NCBI RefSeq assembly: GCF_000699445.3
Contig: NC_067196.1
Span: forward strand, 79,412,364-79,476,363
DNA length: 64,000 nucleotides
Direction: 5' to 3'
Source of the DNA: Schistosoma haematobium
Taxonomy: Eukaryota; Platyhelminthes; Trematoda; Strigeidida; Schistosomatidae
In this document: piece after piece, positions 44,716-58,192 of the stretch
Layout of the letters: every line of letters starts with the position of its first letter
How positions within the stretch are numbered: the first letter of the stretch is position 1
The notes under the pieces: model-generated
What the model was told of the DNA's origin: nothing
Database searches by the model: none
The model's input: the letters and a program-made list of their open reading frames with translations, nothing else
Program-made: the position numbers and the translations under genes

Positions 44716-46020
44716 TATCGAAACTTCACATTGAGGTCAGATACAGTGTGAAACAATTGACGTAGATGAGTGAAAAGTATTAGAATGACAAAGGTTATCA
44801 ATAATAACTCTCTATATAAGTGCAGGAATAAATCGGAGGTCATAAGGTGCAGTCAAGATACATATAAAGAACGAAAATTATTTACCAAAGATTTCCACAT
44901 TTCGGTTCTACGTGTTAGCCAAGATCTAGATTTTAACAATATGATCGTTTGACCATTCTATTTTTCGGGCACCCAGATAAATCTTCAAGCAAAACTTTCA
45001 ATTCTTTTTAAGGACAATTGTTCAAGGTAACCTTCACCAATATATCAGTCATGAAATTCTACAGGGGCTCAGAAACTGAACAGTGTTAGAAGGACAAAAC
45101 TGGTTTTCGTCAAATCAATTTAACTTACACAACCATATGAGCAAGTTTAGGGTGGTTTTGCTAGCACAATACACTTATCCACATATTTGTCATAAGTAGA
45201 CACCAAAATAAAAAAATTCAGCATCCTACTCAATGCCATCTACGAAACAACCTTTATAAGAAAACACTAACCAAAAAAACAATTTTGGTGATGTTGTTTC
45301 TTTGAGACTATGGCATTATGTGTACACTGCATTTAGTATCATGCAAGCTGATTAATATAGATTAAGTTTAAATCATAATAACTACTTCCAACGAATTAGA
45401 GTATCGTATTTGTTATCAAGTCAACAATAATATTAATAATCAGTAGGGACAATGATCTTTAGTCTGAATATCTGTTCCTAACTACATTTTCATTTAGTCA
45501 TTTTGCACCACATTTTCAATGTTTAGTCTTTGTCATTATTGTTGTTACTGCACTATTTCTATTCGTATTCTATTCATCCTCTTAATTTCATTACAACTTA
45601 CTCTGACTTATATTTGCAGCAGACCATATGTCAATTACATCTGACGGATCAATCGATTACACAATATGATCTTTCTTTACTGACATATAAATGATGCATA
45701 AAACTATTGCATATCACAAGATAAGAATAAAAATATGAGACAAAATTTTTTATTCTACATTATACATTGTATTCCTTCCATGAATGTTTCCAAAGGCAGT
45801 AAGACATAATTTGAACATAAACCACATATATTTCCATTAATCATAATTATGTCTAATATGTTCATCTCTTTGAAGTAAATAGTCTTGTATACAAATTTTG
45901 ATCTAATCATAATCTCATCAACAACTTCTTCTTGTTCTATCAAAATATATCTCTACCAAAAACCTTTTTAAGTACACTGTACCTAAGATTTGTGCAAAAG
46001 ATAGTTTTTTGAACATATTA
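44716..46020. other. AT-rich noncoding, nothing recognised
   Basis: No recognised feature. Confidence 0.5.
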
Positions 46021-46026
46021 CAGCTT

Positions 46027-46240
46027 GATAAGCGAAGATGGATGGTGGTTAGCAGTGGGATCCAGAGCGTGGATAACGCAATAGTGTTTGAAGCGAACGG
46101 TATTGGGTTGGAGTCCTGAAGTGAGCATCAAATTGCGCATCCTGGACTTCACTGCTAACCACTATCCATCTTTGATTATCATGCTTATGACTTATGGCAA
46201 TATTAGGACAATCCGCACAGGAATGTGATATGAATATAAA
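46027..46240. mobile_element. Sm-alpha-like SINE remnant
   Basis: Left GATGGATGGTGGTTAGCAGT and right ACTGCTAACCACTATCCATC are inverted copies of the family end, with scrambled tRNA/ribozyme text between. No functional core. Confidence 0.6.
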
Positions 46241-46528
46241 ATTAAACAATATTAACCGAAACTTTAAGAACAAATTAAATAAGTTTGGGTATAGTACTTA
46301 AAGGAAACAGTGTAAGTAGTAAAACGAAATCTTTTTTCATTAGAAATGACCATTTGTATGTGTGTGTGTGTTTATTTGTAAATTATAAGTGTACTTTAAG
46401 CCCTTTTAATTAATTTATTCGTTCAATAATTTTTATGAATGAGCTTTAGCAAAATTTGTTGTTGTGAAAAGTAATATGTCACTAATTATACCATGTCATA
46501 TAGAAGTCTTCAACATAAACAGTGATAG

Positions 46529-46845
46529 TGTGGTGCGTGCTACTTATATTGATATAATTAGTAGATAACGTGAGTTAAAAGAATGTAATGTCTGGCAGCA
46601 GAAGATGGGGGAAGATCAAAAAAAAGAAGAGCGAGAACACAATGGAATTTGTAAGAAATCGCATGAACAATGAAATGTGAGACAATGGATTGATGTTTGC
46701 AACAGCAACAGTCCGGTTTGATATGATGGAATAATATTTTGTAAATTAACGATTTACTATATGGTTTTTCTATTTTACCAAGTAACTCCGTAATTTTGTG
46801 CTTATTACAATTTGTTTGTCCTCACCTGTGTTCTCCTTCACTACA
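46529..46845 (+). repeat. Solo LTR, family A (copy 3)
   Basis: TGTGGTGCGTGC...CTTCACTACA, flanked by the 4-bp duplication ATAG (46525-46528 and 46846-46849). It is longer than the other copies (317 bp). Confidence 0.75.
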
Positions 46846-46849
46846 ATAG

Positions 46850-47708
46850 GAAGATAAATTACGTCAGGAAAAAGTGTTGTTTAGGTTTTATGGAATATAG
46901 AAAGTGCGTTTCGGGTCTGTATTTGTATATTCCGGATAGGTATTAAATCTCTAGACTTAAAACGTAATTCTACTCCCTAGTAACGTATATAAAAAAAGAC
47001 AGGCCTCATAAAATACAGTCGTAATATTGACATTTCCAAATCTGTTATTTTTCGAACAGATCACTCATCATGGTCATCAGTTATTTAATCCGATCACTCT
47101 AGAGTAATACTAAGTGACGTATATATATAATATCTGCAACAAACAGTTCAATAATTTAAAAAAAGAATGAGATTAAATATTGTGGATTAAAAATACTCAT
47201 TCACCTACCTCTCTGACTTAATCGAGAATTAGTGAAAGTCATCGAACATAACTGCAAAAAAAATAGAGAATAGCTGAAAAAGAAAGTCTGTTCATGAAAA
47301 ACCTACTCAGAAGCACTGAGAATAATCATATTCTGATCAGTGAATAGCTTTAATATATATTTTCAGTTGTTATAATGACGCATTATACCCTATGGAATCA
47401 ATCAAGTTAGAGGCTAAACAATAAATCATCAATGAAACAATGAAAATTACCCTTTATCATAAATTACAATAAAGTTAAAATTGTCGACCACTATATTTTG
47501 ACTTAATGCAAGATTTAAACGCAACAAGTTTATAGTACCTAGGAAGTCCCATAGTAAGATAAAAAGTGACACAGAACACATTCTAATTTTCAGTGTACAT
47601 TTTTTTGTGTGTGACTAATTTCAATGTATAATGAAACGTTTCCTGAAAGTATGTATAACAATTTATATTTATTTAAAATTTTGATAGTTTTATATTTAAA
47701 AGATAAAC
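46850..47708. other. AT-rich noncoding, nothing recognised
   Basis: No recognised feature. Confidence 0.5.
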
Positions 47709-47709
47709 A

Positions 47710-48455
47710 TACTTACGCCTGTTATTCCTAATGGAGAATAGGCCACCGACAAGCATTCTCCAACCCACTCAGTCCTCAGCATTCATTTCCAGTTCTGCCC
47801 AATTTTTGTTCATTCTGCTCATGTCTGTATCCATTTCCCGGAGTAATGTGTTCTTTAGTATTCCTCTCCTCCTTTGGCTTTCAGGATTCCATATGAGAGC
47901 TTGTCTTGTGACGCAGTTCGATGCTTTCCTCAATGTGTGTCCTATCCACTTCCAGCACTTCTTCCTGATCTCTTCCTCCACTGAACTGTGGTTTGTTCTC
48001 TCCCACAGTAGGTTGTTGCTAATAGTGTCTGACCAATGTATCCGAAGTATTTTGCGTAGACAACTGTTAATAAACACCTGTATCTTCTGGATGATGGCTT
48101 TCGTAGTTCTCCAGGTTTCTGCCCCATACAGTAGAACTGTCTTGACATTTGTATTGAAAATCCTGACCTTGATGTTGGTTGACAGTTGCTTTGAGTTCCA
48201 GATGTTCTTCAGTTGTAAATATGCTGCTCTTGCTTTACCGATCCGCGCCTTCACATCTGCATCAGATCCACCCTGTTCATCAATGATACTGCCTAAATAT
48301 GTCAAGGTTTTTACATCTTCCAAATCTTCTCCGTCAATTGTGATTGGATTGGTGCATGCTATGTTGTATCGGAGAATCCTGCTTTTCTCTTTGTGTATAT
48401 CGAGGCCTACTGCTGCTGAGGCTGTTGCTACACCGGTCTTCTTCTCCTGTATTTG
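47710..48455 (-). pseudogene. RTE element, C-terminal reverse-transcriptase region (best-preserved 3' end)
   Basis: An almost intact frame from about 48455 to 47710: [59 protein letters not shown] and [13 protein letters not shown], all hallmarks of the RTE post-polymerase region. It is broken near the end by one TGA at 47769 (Arg in the 2749 copy), after which the frame continues VGWRMLVGGLFSIR to the tail. The polymerase core and endonuclease are missing (5' truncation). It shows what the family looks like before the deletions seen at 2749 and 61806. Confidence 0.88.
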
Positions 48456-48721
48456 TTTTTACGTAAAAGATAAACATAAATGACATGAATATATTTCATT
48501 TAAAGTAGAAAATATTTTATTCTAACAAGTAACCAATCAATGACGACTGAAGGTATTTTAAATAATTATATAACTTATCCTTATGTAATTTGAAATGGGC
48601 GAAATTTTATTTAAAATAAATTTGCCACTTTTTTCTAATTGGTTCATTTATAAAACCAATCAAATAGCTGATTAGTAGAAATACAATATCATCTTTTTTA
48701 TATTTGCTTTTTCCAATTGCA

Positions 48722-48724
<3 letters not shown>

Positions 48725-48769
<45 letters not shown>
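48725..48769. repeat. (AT)n microsatellite
   Basis: About 44 bp of AT dinucleotide repeat. Confidence 0.97.
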
Positions 48770-48770
<1 letters not shown>

Positions 48771-49057
48771 CTTTACTGAATAGTACTTCATATAAGTGAA
48801 TATATTCTTTATTATTTATGATGTAACATGAACATTTGTTGTAATAACATTAATATTTATCTAAACAATATTAATTAACTTCTAATGTCTTCGTTACTAA
48901 ACCAAAATATAAGATTATCATTCTTACTATATCTTTTATGTCTTATAGACAATTATTGCTTGGATATACAAAAGGATATTTATTTAAACAATCGAAATAA
49001 TTCAGGTAAGAGCAAGGAGGCGGTTTTTCAAAAATTTCATGTAATTAGTTCCCTTAA

Positions 49058-49416
49058 TGAATTTAAATAAAGCAAGAACAAATATTGATGCAGAATAGTA
49101 TGAATTCATTTTATTTCGAGGTTTCTCGTCAGCTACCTACAAACAAATATGTCTCTGAACTCTATTCAACTATTACATCACTCATCCTTAATTGTTTTCT
49201 TCATTCTAACACCGAATAACCTTTGACCTGTTATTATTGATAATCATTGTCATTTCAACTATTTACATTCAATTATGTCAATTGTTTCATACGATTTCTC
49301 ATCCCAATGTAAAATTCTATTACATATTTGGTTGTAAGCAGCTGACGAGAAACCTTGAAATAAAATGAATTCATACTATTCTGCATCAATATTTGTTCTT
49401 GTTTTATTTAAATTCA
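49058..49416. repeat. Repeat C inverted pair (reference copy)
   Basis: Arms 49058-49143 and 49331-49416 are near-perfect inverted repeats around about 190 bp of spacer. They contain the uninterrupted form (GAATAGTATGAATTC) of the site into which the MULE at 15174 inserted. The right arm reads CTGACGAGAAACC, the two hammerhead boxes placed side by side without stem II. Confidence 0.82.
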
Positions 49417-50700
49417 GTTAAACTCAGTTTTTAAATTCTAACATCATTGACTACTTAAAATAAATAAGTAGTGAATGAGTGACTTGAATATACTTTGGTA
49501 TCAATTAACCAATGAAAAAAATCCTATGTATATTTTGTTAATCAAGTTATCAATTATGTTTTAATAAATTTAATGTGATGCTGTTGTGATAATTTGGCTT
49601 TTTTCATCAATTCACAATTTACGATTAGTTTGCTTAATACAGGATATATTTAGAAAACTTTCTGATTTAGTAATGTTTATCACTTAAACCTTTTTGACAT
49701 TTTGAACTAATCATCATGATCCGTATAAGATTCAGGAGATTGTTGAGTTTAGATTGATACCATAAATGGATAAAATAAACTCCATTTTCTATCCCAAACA
49801 AATTTCATAATATTGATAGTCTTCTTTTAATAGCTGGTCTTGATTTTTAAAAAAATCTAACTAGTACTGACAGCTTATGTGACTGTTTAGCGTGTGAAAA
49901 CTTAAGAAAATCCAAATGATAACCATTTGTACCGATATAAGTTTAAGGTAGATCATAAAATTAGAAAACAAATGAAGAGATAACATCGGTAGTGTTTATC
50001 CATTGTTAATGAGTCACAATGAACGACAGATCAATTGCCAAGTACTTCTTGATTATCTTTTTTCCAGTGATATATTTCTATGACGAAAATCATTCTTAAA
50101 GCTCATTCTTATCATATTCAGTTCAAATATATATAGATTATATTTATTTCAATTTCTGATCCTACTTAAAAGCTTACTGAGTTGTTATTCTGTTGATAGA
50201 ATTCAATGAGAACAAATTCCTTTTAACTAAAATTAATGAATATAATCTGACTTTAAAATTATATTCATAACATTATCTACCATTAAGAGGACGATAAAAA
50301 AGAATATGAACATTATTATTTGTCTAGTTAAAAGTTAATCATTTAGTTGACTCGAAAACCATTGTTATTTTTGTTCACATCTAACAATGGATGAATAATG
50401 TTTTCTTGCCCATCAAAATATCACTGAAAAATACATGATCTTAACAGTAGTCAAGACAATATTTTGAAAAAAAGTAAGTTAACAAGGTGTTAAAAGTGAT
50501 GTAACAATTTTACTACAACAAACACATACATAGTCTAAGCGTGTATATCAAACAGATGTGTACTTATCTTTGTATTTATGTAGTTCTAAATATCATAGCA
50601 TGTATATGTGATAGTTAGGGGATTTTAAACTTTAAAATCATAGTGATAAATGTCGTTGTCAGATTATGGTTTGAAGTCTAATATATATATATATAAAATC
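49417..50700. other. AT-rich noncoding, nothing recognised
   Basis: Only a short TA repeat near 50680-50692 was noticed. Confidence 0.5.
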
Positions 50701-50731
50701 ATGAACTGTTTAAAGAAAGTCCGAACATCAT

Positions 50732-51220
50732 ATGATATATCTACACCAGAGTGGGTTTATAAAATCAGTTGAAGGTTTTGAAACAATGCGACATTTCATT
50801 TTGCATACAAAACATCACAGAATCAAAGTGTATTACAAAACAACGGACACACTACGTAATACTTTAGTTCGCCTGAAAGACAAAATCCCTTTCATGTCCA
50901 CACAGAACTGCGTCTACAAATTAGGTTGTATTGATTGTGATGTCTATTATATTGAAGAGTCATCCCGCGAAATCGTGGCTAGAGCCAAAGAACATATTAG
51001 GTACACGAAGAAACCTCCTAACAATCCTGTAGAATTGAACCAACTTCAAATTAAATCGGCAATAGCAGTTCATGCTATTTTCAACAACCACCAAATCGAT
51101 TTTAAAAATATCAAAATATTGCAAAAAGGCTTTTCCAACTACAAAGAAAGGAGGGTAGCTGAGGCGTTCCATATAATGCTTAATCCTACTTGGACCATCT
51201 ATCCTAGCCATTCAGTCTGA
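50732..51220 (+). pseudogene. Penelope-like element, C-terminal region with GIY-YIG endonuclease (second family)
   Basis: A 162-residue open frame. Residues about 35-65 (YYKTTDTLRNTLVRLKDKIP) match the conserved stretch between reverse transcriptase and endonuclease of Penelope elements. The GIY-YIG domain follows: CVYKLGCIDCDVYYIEESSRE, then RAKEH, SAIAVHAIFNNHQIDF, and RRVAEAFHI. The YIG glycine is Glu (YIE), so the endonuclease is probably inactive; the paired zinc-type Cys residues and the RR..EAFHI Glu region remain. The polymerase is missing through 5' truncation. The natural 3' end with a ribozyme-like motif lies downstream at 51480. It is a different family from 36392 (low residue identity). 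Confidence 0.83.
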
Positions 51221-51469
51221 TCGTATTTACAATTTCACACTATCATATTACAAATTTAAACTCTATCCTTTCTTGCCATAAAGGTCACAGAAGTTTTCAT
51301 TCTTAAACAATGCACATATACATACACACAAATTTACATACAGATCACTTATGAATCACCTTGACAGAAATGACATGACATCAACTTGTTCAGACCTGTT
51401 TTTGATTGATCCAATATTATTCTTGCATTGTTCCATTGTACTATTTAAACTTGGATTAATTTTAATTTG

Positions 51470-51530
51470 GTTATTTATTCTCTGAAGAAGTGACTTACAC
51501 TAAGTCACGAAACGTCAGAAAATCCAATTT
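51470..51530 (+). ncRNA. Hammerhead-like motif at a Penelope 3' end
   Basis: Box CTGAAGA (51482-51488), one extra A, perfect 8-bp stem II GTGACTTA/TAAGTCAC with loop CAC (51490-51508), GAAAC and triplet GTC; stem I starts TTCT/AGAA. The family copy at 25290-25470 shares it in decayed form. The extra base departs from the textbook hammerhead. Confidence 0.55.
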
Positions 51531-51747
51531 TCTACTCATTGGGATATTACAAATATATTATTTTTATTTATAACAATCAACCCAATGCTCAATTTATTCG
51601 AAATCATCAAATCAAACCTTGGTAATGACACCTACGAATTACGTTCAAGTTCATGTAATATTTTACATAATAATTTGACCTAAAGATTATTAAAGTATAT
51701 ATTTTATAAACAAATAGATAAGGTCGGTTCACTGAAGATCAGTAACT

Positions 51748-51835
51748 TGCTTACTTACTTAATTACTTAAGCCTATTAACCCCCCTGGAGCATAGGCTAC
51801 TCATTAGGATTCTCCATCCATGCTCAGCTTACTGT
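51748..51835 (-). mobile_element. RTE 3'-tail fragment
   Basis: Tail (ACTTACTTAATTACTTAAGC) and the last ~60 bp of the RTE ORF (GGAGCATAGGCTACTC). Confidence 0.65.
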
Positions 51836-53330
51836 AAAAGTGATTTGACATTGATCTTTGGTAATATGGAAAATCTTATTATAATCGAGACTAGATTTAT
51901 TCAATATATAGTCTTTATACCTATAGATCATTCATAAAACTCAGTTTAGAATAGTATTGTTGATATTGAGAATTCTGTGTTCATCAACCAGGGAACTAAG
52001 GATTTATCGATCATCAAAAATAATTTATGCTTTCACTTTAACAATCAAATTTGTTTTTGGTTATTGTGTTAATGGCACGCTGATAATGAACGCCTGTTCT
52101 CTAACAATCGGTGTATTATAGAACAGAGTTAAGAGAAATATCACTAGATATTGTACTCCACACGATATGCAAAATGGCTTAGAAATCTGTAGTGAAACGG
52201 ACACAAATAAAACAATTTAGACGTTTTCCAAGACACTATATTATATAATGGAATAATTAGGGATTGTAATCAGACTCAATCTGCTGTCTTGTAAACTTGA
52301 GAAAATCAATTTTTTTTAGACAACCAAATGATCTCCCCGTAAACTGTCGAAAAACACTATCATCAAATCTAGAGTTCTAGAATCGATTATCACGGATTTC
52401 GAAGATATCAAATCATTTAACTGATTGTTTTATTTAACAGCTATCCTGTTTTCTTTTAACACAGAATCAACATATCATGATCATTAGATAGAACTAATAA
52501 AAATGTTAACTGAAAACAAACTGAATGAATTCTACAGCATGTGCAACACATAGACTGAATTCCAGATGTTGCTGAGAGACGACAAGTTTTTAAAACCGAA
52601 ATATTTTTCACACGAAATCTCTACATTTTTTTGTCAACTTATTTTTATGAGAAAGCTTTTTCACTCATAAACTTTACCAAGTCTAATTTCAGATCTCAGT
52701 TCACAAGCATAATCCTGAGATTCGTATTACTTATTACGATAAGTTAAGTGCTTTTTAACTGTAGTATTTTTGAAGAAAAATGTATACAGTTGAATTCATC
52801 AAAATAAGGATGTGACATTGTCAACATTGATCCTCGTGTAAATAAATGTTAGTCCAATTAAAGCTTCATGTCATTATTTGAATTAAGAATATTTTTAAAA
52901 GTTGTATTTGCTACCCTTCTAGCTTAGTATCTACGTTTATATAACCCTTGAATAAGAAAGTTAAATCATCTCTACCATATGATTAATGAATTCTACTAGA
53001 AAATGTTTATATATCTTAGTGAAAGAAATACTTTTTGCAGTTAGATAAAATTTAGTGAGAATACCTTTCAGAAGCGTTTCAGAAAAAAAAATAACTGAGG
53101 GAACAAACAATAGCAAGTTACTAATTACCTTTAGAAAGATTTTTTATGATAAGACAATATTTTCTATCTAGAATATCGACTAATCCAGTTAACAACAGTA
53201 AGCGAAAGTAACCCAACAAGACATTAACATTCAGTCAATCAAACTGACAGAATTCAAACGTGGTCGGTATAAGTCAGTCAGTAGTGAGATATTACATAAT
53301 ATGACTTTATTTACTAACAAGCGACTCACC
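51836..53330. other. AT-rich noncoding, nothing recognised
   Basis: No recognised feature. Confidence 0.5.
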
Positions 53331-53334
53331 ACTA

Positions 53335-53580
53335 TCCTTAACTCTAAAGAGGAAGAATGTATTTGTAAAATCTCAGTGAAAGAATTTGAAGTAAATACAA
53401 CGTTTCGCCTGGTAATCTGGTTCAAGGTTTTTCAAGGAAATATAATCAAAACATCAAAATTATCGAATATAAATAGGTATATTTTCTCGCTGGGGTTTTA
53501 CAAATACATTCGTCTTCTTTTATGTCTCACATTAACTCCGCGCCAAAATACTGTGAAACTATTCGATCAAATTTAGACGA
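53335..53580. repeat. Dispersed repeat, GGCGAAACG family (copy 3)
   Basis: Left part reads as the 6235-6300 text in the same sense; right part (about 53500-53578) is inverted relative to 6165-6235, again an inverted layout. Minus strand contains CCAGATTACCAGGCGAAACG. Confidence 0.6.
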
Positions 53581-56500
53581 AAGTTCTTATTTATCCTTAA
53601 CTCTGTTCTTATGCTTACTATCCTGAATATGGAATTTCGTAATAAGATCAGTAAATCCTTAAAACTAAAACTTTCTGCTTTAACATTGACATCATTGTTT
53701 ACAATAAAATCTGAAGGAAAAGTCCTATCTAAAAACGGTCGGTTTCTATCTGAGCTCAATATTTAATTTACTCATTTGCGAACCATGAGCTCATACAGTG
53801 ATCACATCATAAAGTGGAATAATTTTGTTGAATTTTTACCAACGAAGAAGTCTATTTTTAAAAATGTTCTTCATCAATTTAACAATTCTGAGAAATGAAA
53901 AAATACCTTTATAATGCTTATTGTTCTTAATTTTATCGATGGTAATGTTAGCTTATCAGTGTATTCTTTTAGGAAGTAGCTGTATTATTTTTTACTGTCA
54001 GGCGTTTCCCTATAAAAAAATTTAAGTAATAAAACACCAACTTCGTCAGATTATCGTGATAAGTCAGGAAGAAGGTTACCAACTTAGATAATTGAGTAGT
54101 GAAATGTACATTTCCCATCAATTACTTTTAAAACAATCGGGCCCTTCAATGAATCTCAGTTTAGTGAAGGGATAAGGACATTTTAAAAATGGGAGTATTA
54201 AAGTGTAACCATTCTAATCATATGTTTATTTCTCATGACCATTTAGTTGAGAAGTAGGAAAGGTCAAACAAAAAAAGAACTAATAATTGAAAGTTTAAGA
54301 TAGGTAGATGGTAAAGTAACAGATGAATTACTACTTGTCAGATTACATGTGGAATTAAAAAGTGGATTAAGGATTAACTAAACAAACTCAAATACAATAT
54401 AAACCGCCCTGAATACATAAAGGTTCGAGTTTTCCAACAGCTAGGACTTCCATAAGGTTTATATTGCTCTCCTGACAGTTTTTATGCAGAGTCTGTAATG
54501 TTTTCTTAAGGTTGACTCTATGATATGTCCAAGTTATACGACTTGCATTAGAAGAGCATGGTTGTCTATCTCCATAGCTTATCTAGGGTAATGATGTTAA
54601 TTAACAAACATACTATATCAACACATATTCTATCATCTTCATTTGTACAGCACAATGGCTTTATTTGAAATACCTTGTCTTTTTATCTTGTTCAGAATAG
54701 AATATGTTTCTTTTTAATGTCACTTCATTTATTTTTATTTCTGTTCATCTAATCATTTTGGAATAAGGATGATTTTAAAACTGAACACGTTCTCCTATAC
54801 AAACAATTAAGGCTTACTGAAATGATACTACGTTCTTAATAAAACTGGTCATTCAAGAAATATGTATACACTTTTAGAGATAAAATATAACTATCAGCAT
54901 TATTCATTGTATATTGGATATTTATACCCTTATTACCACTGTGAGCTAGTGCTTTTAAGTATATTGTCAATTAAACAATCAAAATGAATAAACATTGAAA
55001 TGCAATAAAGGTACAACGTACCATGACTGTTCTCAATATGTCATTATTTATCAGTGAAATCTTATATAAAAATATATGGCAATGAAAGTTTTAATCTGTC
55101 AGTAGCCATGAAGCTCATGTAGTTTTTAAACAGTCATAACTGAAAAGCCTTGATGTATATGAAATATATCTTAGCATATTTCTCTATGATTATCTGTAAT
55201 GATTTAACACAAAGTTATGGTCAAAACTATCTTGACTATCTAGTTGTTTTATAAATGAAAGAACAAAAGTAATGATTTCTGGGGCTTGCTCACTCGAACT
55301 AAATCAAGTAACTTCATATGTTTACGGTTTCTAAACTTGTTTACCAGCAACAAGCTATGAATTATTAACAGTTGAATGACAACAAGTTACTTAACGTCTA
55401 TTAAACTAGCGTAATTAACAAAGAGCTTGTTTATTTGACTGAGTTCGTTTTTCCTGGTCATTCGATCATGTATAAAATATCCGTATGCTAAAAATATTGT
55501 TCATATTTATTCACCATGAATAATGTTATTGAAAAACAAATAGAATAACTTTAGGGGTCAGTAGATTCGATTTGATGAAAATAGTATGAAGAGTGAAATT
55601 CAATTAAATGGACTGATCAGTTCTGATGACATATGAAAATGAGTTACATTATCGACAACGGAATACGGAAAAAGTGTTCTGGTTTGGTTTGAGATTTTTC
55701 TTCGATGCTCATCTACAGAAGAGATTTGGTTCAGATAAAAATGTACTACTTGATATATAAGACCATAAGTGTTATGAACCTGAGTAATAATATTATTAAT
55801 TGATTTGATATACATTATGGTTTTCTTTTTGGTAATTAGCAATTGACAAAAGAAAATGTAAATTAACGTAGCTTCAAATTTAATCATTTAGCTTCTTATT
55901 CACCAGGACACGAATGATATGTTAGCTATTTCAAATCAAACAAACTTATTGACTTAATCATAACCACTGCTGAGTGGAATGTACTGGTAGAATAACGTGA
56001 GTAGATCCAACTTTGTTATGCTATAATTAGTTACTTAAGCCATGGAATGTGACACAGAGAGCAAATGTTTGATTGAGTGTAGTGAGAATGACTTAAGAAA
56101 CTTTTTTTTCAATCATATCCTGAGAAAGAGTAATTATGTAACTTAGCCCATTAGTTATATCTATTAGTTATATGTACTTAAATGTATAATGTAGTAGATA
56201 TGTATTCGCGCAGTAAAGTACTGATTAATTGATATTAAATACTGTTCGGCTGAATTTGTATAAATCTGACTAAATAAATCATATAAAAAGTAGTGTATAG
56301 GTCGTTTTGATTTATTTTTGTGATCAAATAAGTCCACATCATCAGTCTTTGTATTTTCACTATGCGTTTGGGGTTCAAGGTTTCAGAACAAAGTACAAGT
56401 CAGTTATGTGTTCCGTAGACACAAAAGTGATGAAAGGAATGAAATCCCGGTCTATCCTGTTTACGATTCTAGTACGCATATATGGGTCCGATAGTGACTG

Positions 56501-56865
56501 AATTCCACATACAAAGATAAGACACTTAACTTCATCCAAGAACAAACGTAATTAACGAACGCGGCATATGGAGAAACATCATCCTCTTTTTTACAGTTTT
56601 AGGACAATCGTATCTCATATTAGAAAAAAAGAAAACTGAGTTGAAAAAGTTTTTGGTTTGTTTTTGTACAGTAGCATCAAAAGAAAAATCATGGGTTTAT
56701 TCACCAAAATAAGATATGAATACTTTCCATATTTAGTTGCTTTGAGGTTTCGAGAGAGAATTCTAGTCTTTCCTTAATCATGAGGATACAAAAAGAAAAA
56801 CAGAAAATTTCTTCAGATCATTCGAGCCAAGAATTAAATATAACACCTACAACGGAATCACAACA
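53581..56865. other. Intergenic AT-rich DNA, nothing recognised
   Basis: No gene, repeat family or motif could be supported. Confidence 0.5.
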
Positions 56866-56869
56866 AGAG

Positions 56870-56938
56870 TTTTGTTCACAAGCTCAGAGAACAAAACTCC
56901 ATCGAAATCCTCCACCATCTCAAAGTTTAATTGTCACT
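56870..56938 (+). mobile_element. Penelope-like element 3'-end fragment
   Basis: Short match to the plus arm at 37080-37144 (AGCTCAGAGAACAAAACTCC, CCACCATCTCAAAG) with an internal deletion. Confidence 0.65.
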
Positions 56939-57470
56939 GACAGATATAGAATTTCAATTTATTTATATCATAACAGGAACGTAAATCATATTAATTCAAC
57001 ACATGTGGTTACTAGTCTATAAGTTCCTTAGTAATAGTCCTATTTAATTGTATTTTCGTGTTTAACTAATGATAACAGTTTCCTCTTATAGATTAATATA
57101 ATGAGTTAATCAGTTAATCGTTTGTAGGTTTTTATTATCTAAGGTGTATTCATTTAAGATTAAAAAAATCAATTATGTGAGGATATTATCATTTTTAACG
57201 ATTGATCCGTTTCAGTAATTATATCCATCGATTCAGTCGTCATGATATTAACCAGCTCAGTACTATCGTTGTAGTAAGAATGGCTAATGATAATACACAT
57301 ATAGAGATTTTGATTTTGTTCAGACAGAATTAATATGTTTTTATGTGATTTAGGGATTCAGGGATACAGTGAACTGTCAGTTACAAAAACTAAATATACC
57401 AGCTTATTTCTTTTAAACTAAGTATCTGTGTCAAATAAATATACTTCTGAATGTAATAATGACTATGAAT

Positions 57471-57831
57471 TGTTAGGTATGCAGAGGAATATGCCAATAA
57501 TTATCGTGTTAAGTCGAATAGTCTCCTTGAACGTTAAATGGACATTTCCCATTGGTCGATGTTTGTTTCACTTGTTAAATATTGTGCAAATGTTGTTTTC
57601 TATTTTATGGTACGATGTGGTTTGTTTGGTTAGTATATAAATAGAGTATGTCTGAAATACAATGATTCATATCTCAGAGGCTGTGACTTGCGTTCTGGAC
57701 TCAACTGGCTGGGCTAGACAGGAAAGTGGGACCAATCGAGACTCTAGGCCGTTCATTACGTGTTTTACGCGTCACCGAATCGATCGATAAATACGCTGCG
57801 TATCATAACCTGCAGTCGACACGCTACAACA
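57471..57831 (+). repeat. Solo LTR, family B (copy 2)
   Basis: 361 bp, TGTTAGG...CTACAACA, with perfect 5-bp target duplication TGAAT (57466-57470 and 57832-57836). Collinear with 32221-32578, including the TATA-like TATAAATAGA near 57635. Confidence 0.87.
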
Positions 57832-57959
57832 TGAATATTTACAGATACATGAAGCTCATGTACTAGCAAAGCTGAAGCTATTTAAAACAACTCGAAATTA
57901 GCTAAGATTAAATTATATCAAAATATTTAGTTTTCTAAGAACTAAAATTATAAGTGACG

Positions 57960-58052
57960 ACAAGTGCTTCCAGGTTTTCCATGGTGCTCTAGCTTCAATT
58001 GACTCATGATTTCAATCAGTGAAATTTCTAAAATCTCCACAAAACCCCTTCT
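57960..58052 (+). mobile_element. Ribozyme-SINE 3' end
   Basis: AGTGCTTCCAGGTTTTCCAT through CAATTGACTCATGATTTC to the extension CCCCTTCTGA; ribozyme part missing. Confidence 0.7.
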
Positions 58053-58192
58053 GATGATAAGTTTTTCTGTCAGTTAGATCGTGATTTCAAATGTGATCAA
58101 TCGGTCTACAAAGTTCACATCTTATAAACAAAAATAGTGTATTTCATATTTAATTGTTTTTCTATCAATATACTTTGTATAAAGTCTGATAC

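Noticed and set aside
47731..48483. 250-residue plus-strand frame
   Set aside because: It is the antisense shadow of the RTE reverse-transcriptase C-terminal region on the minus strand, which has recognisable motifs.
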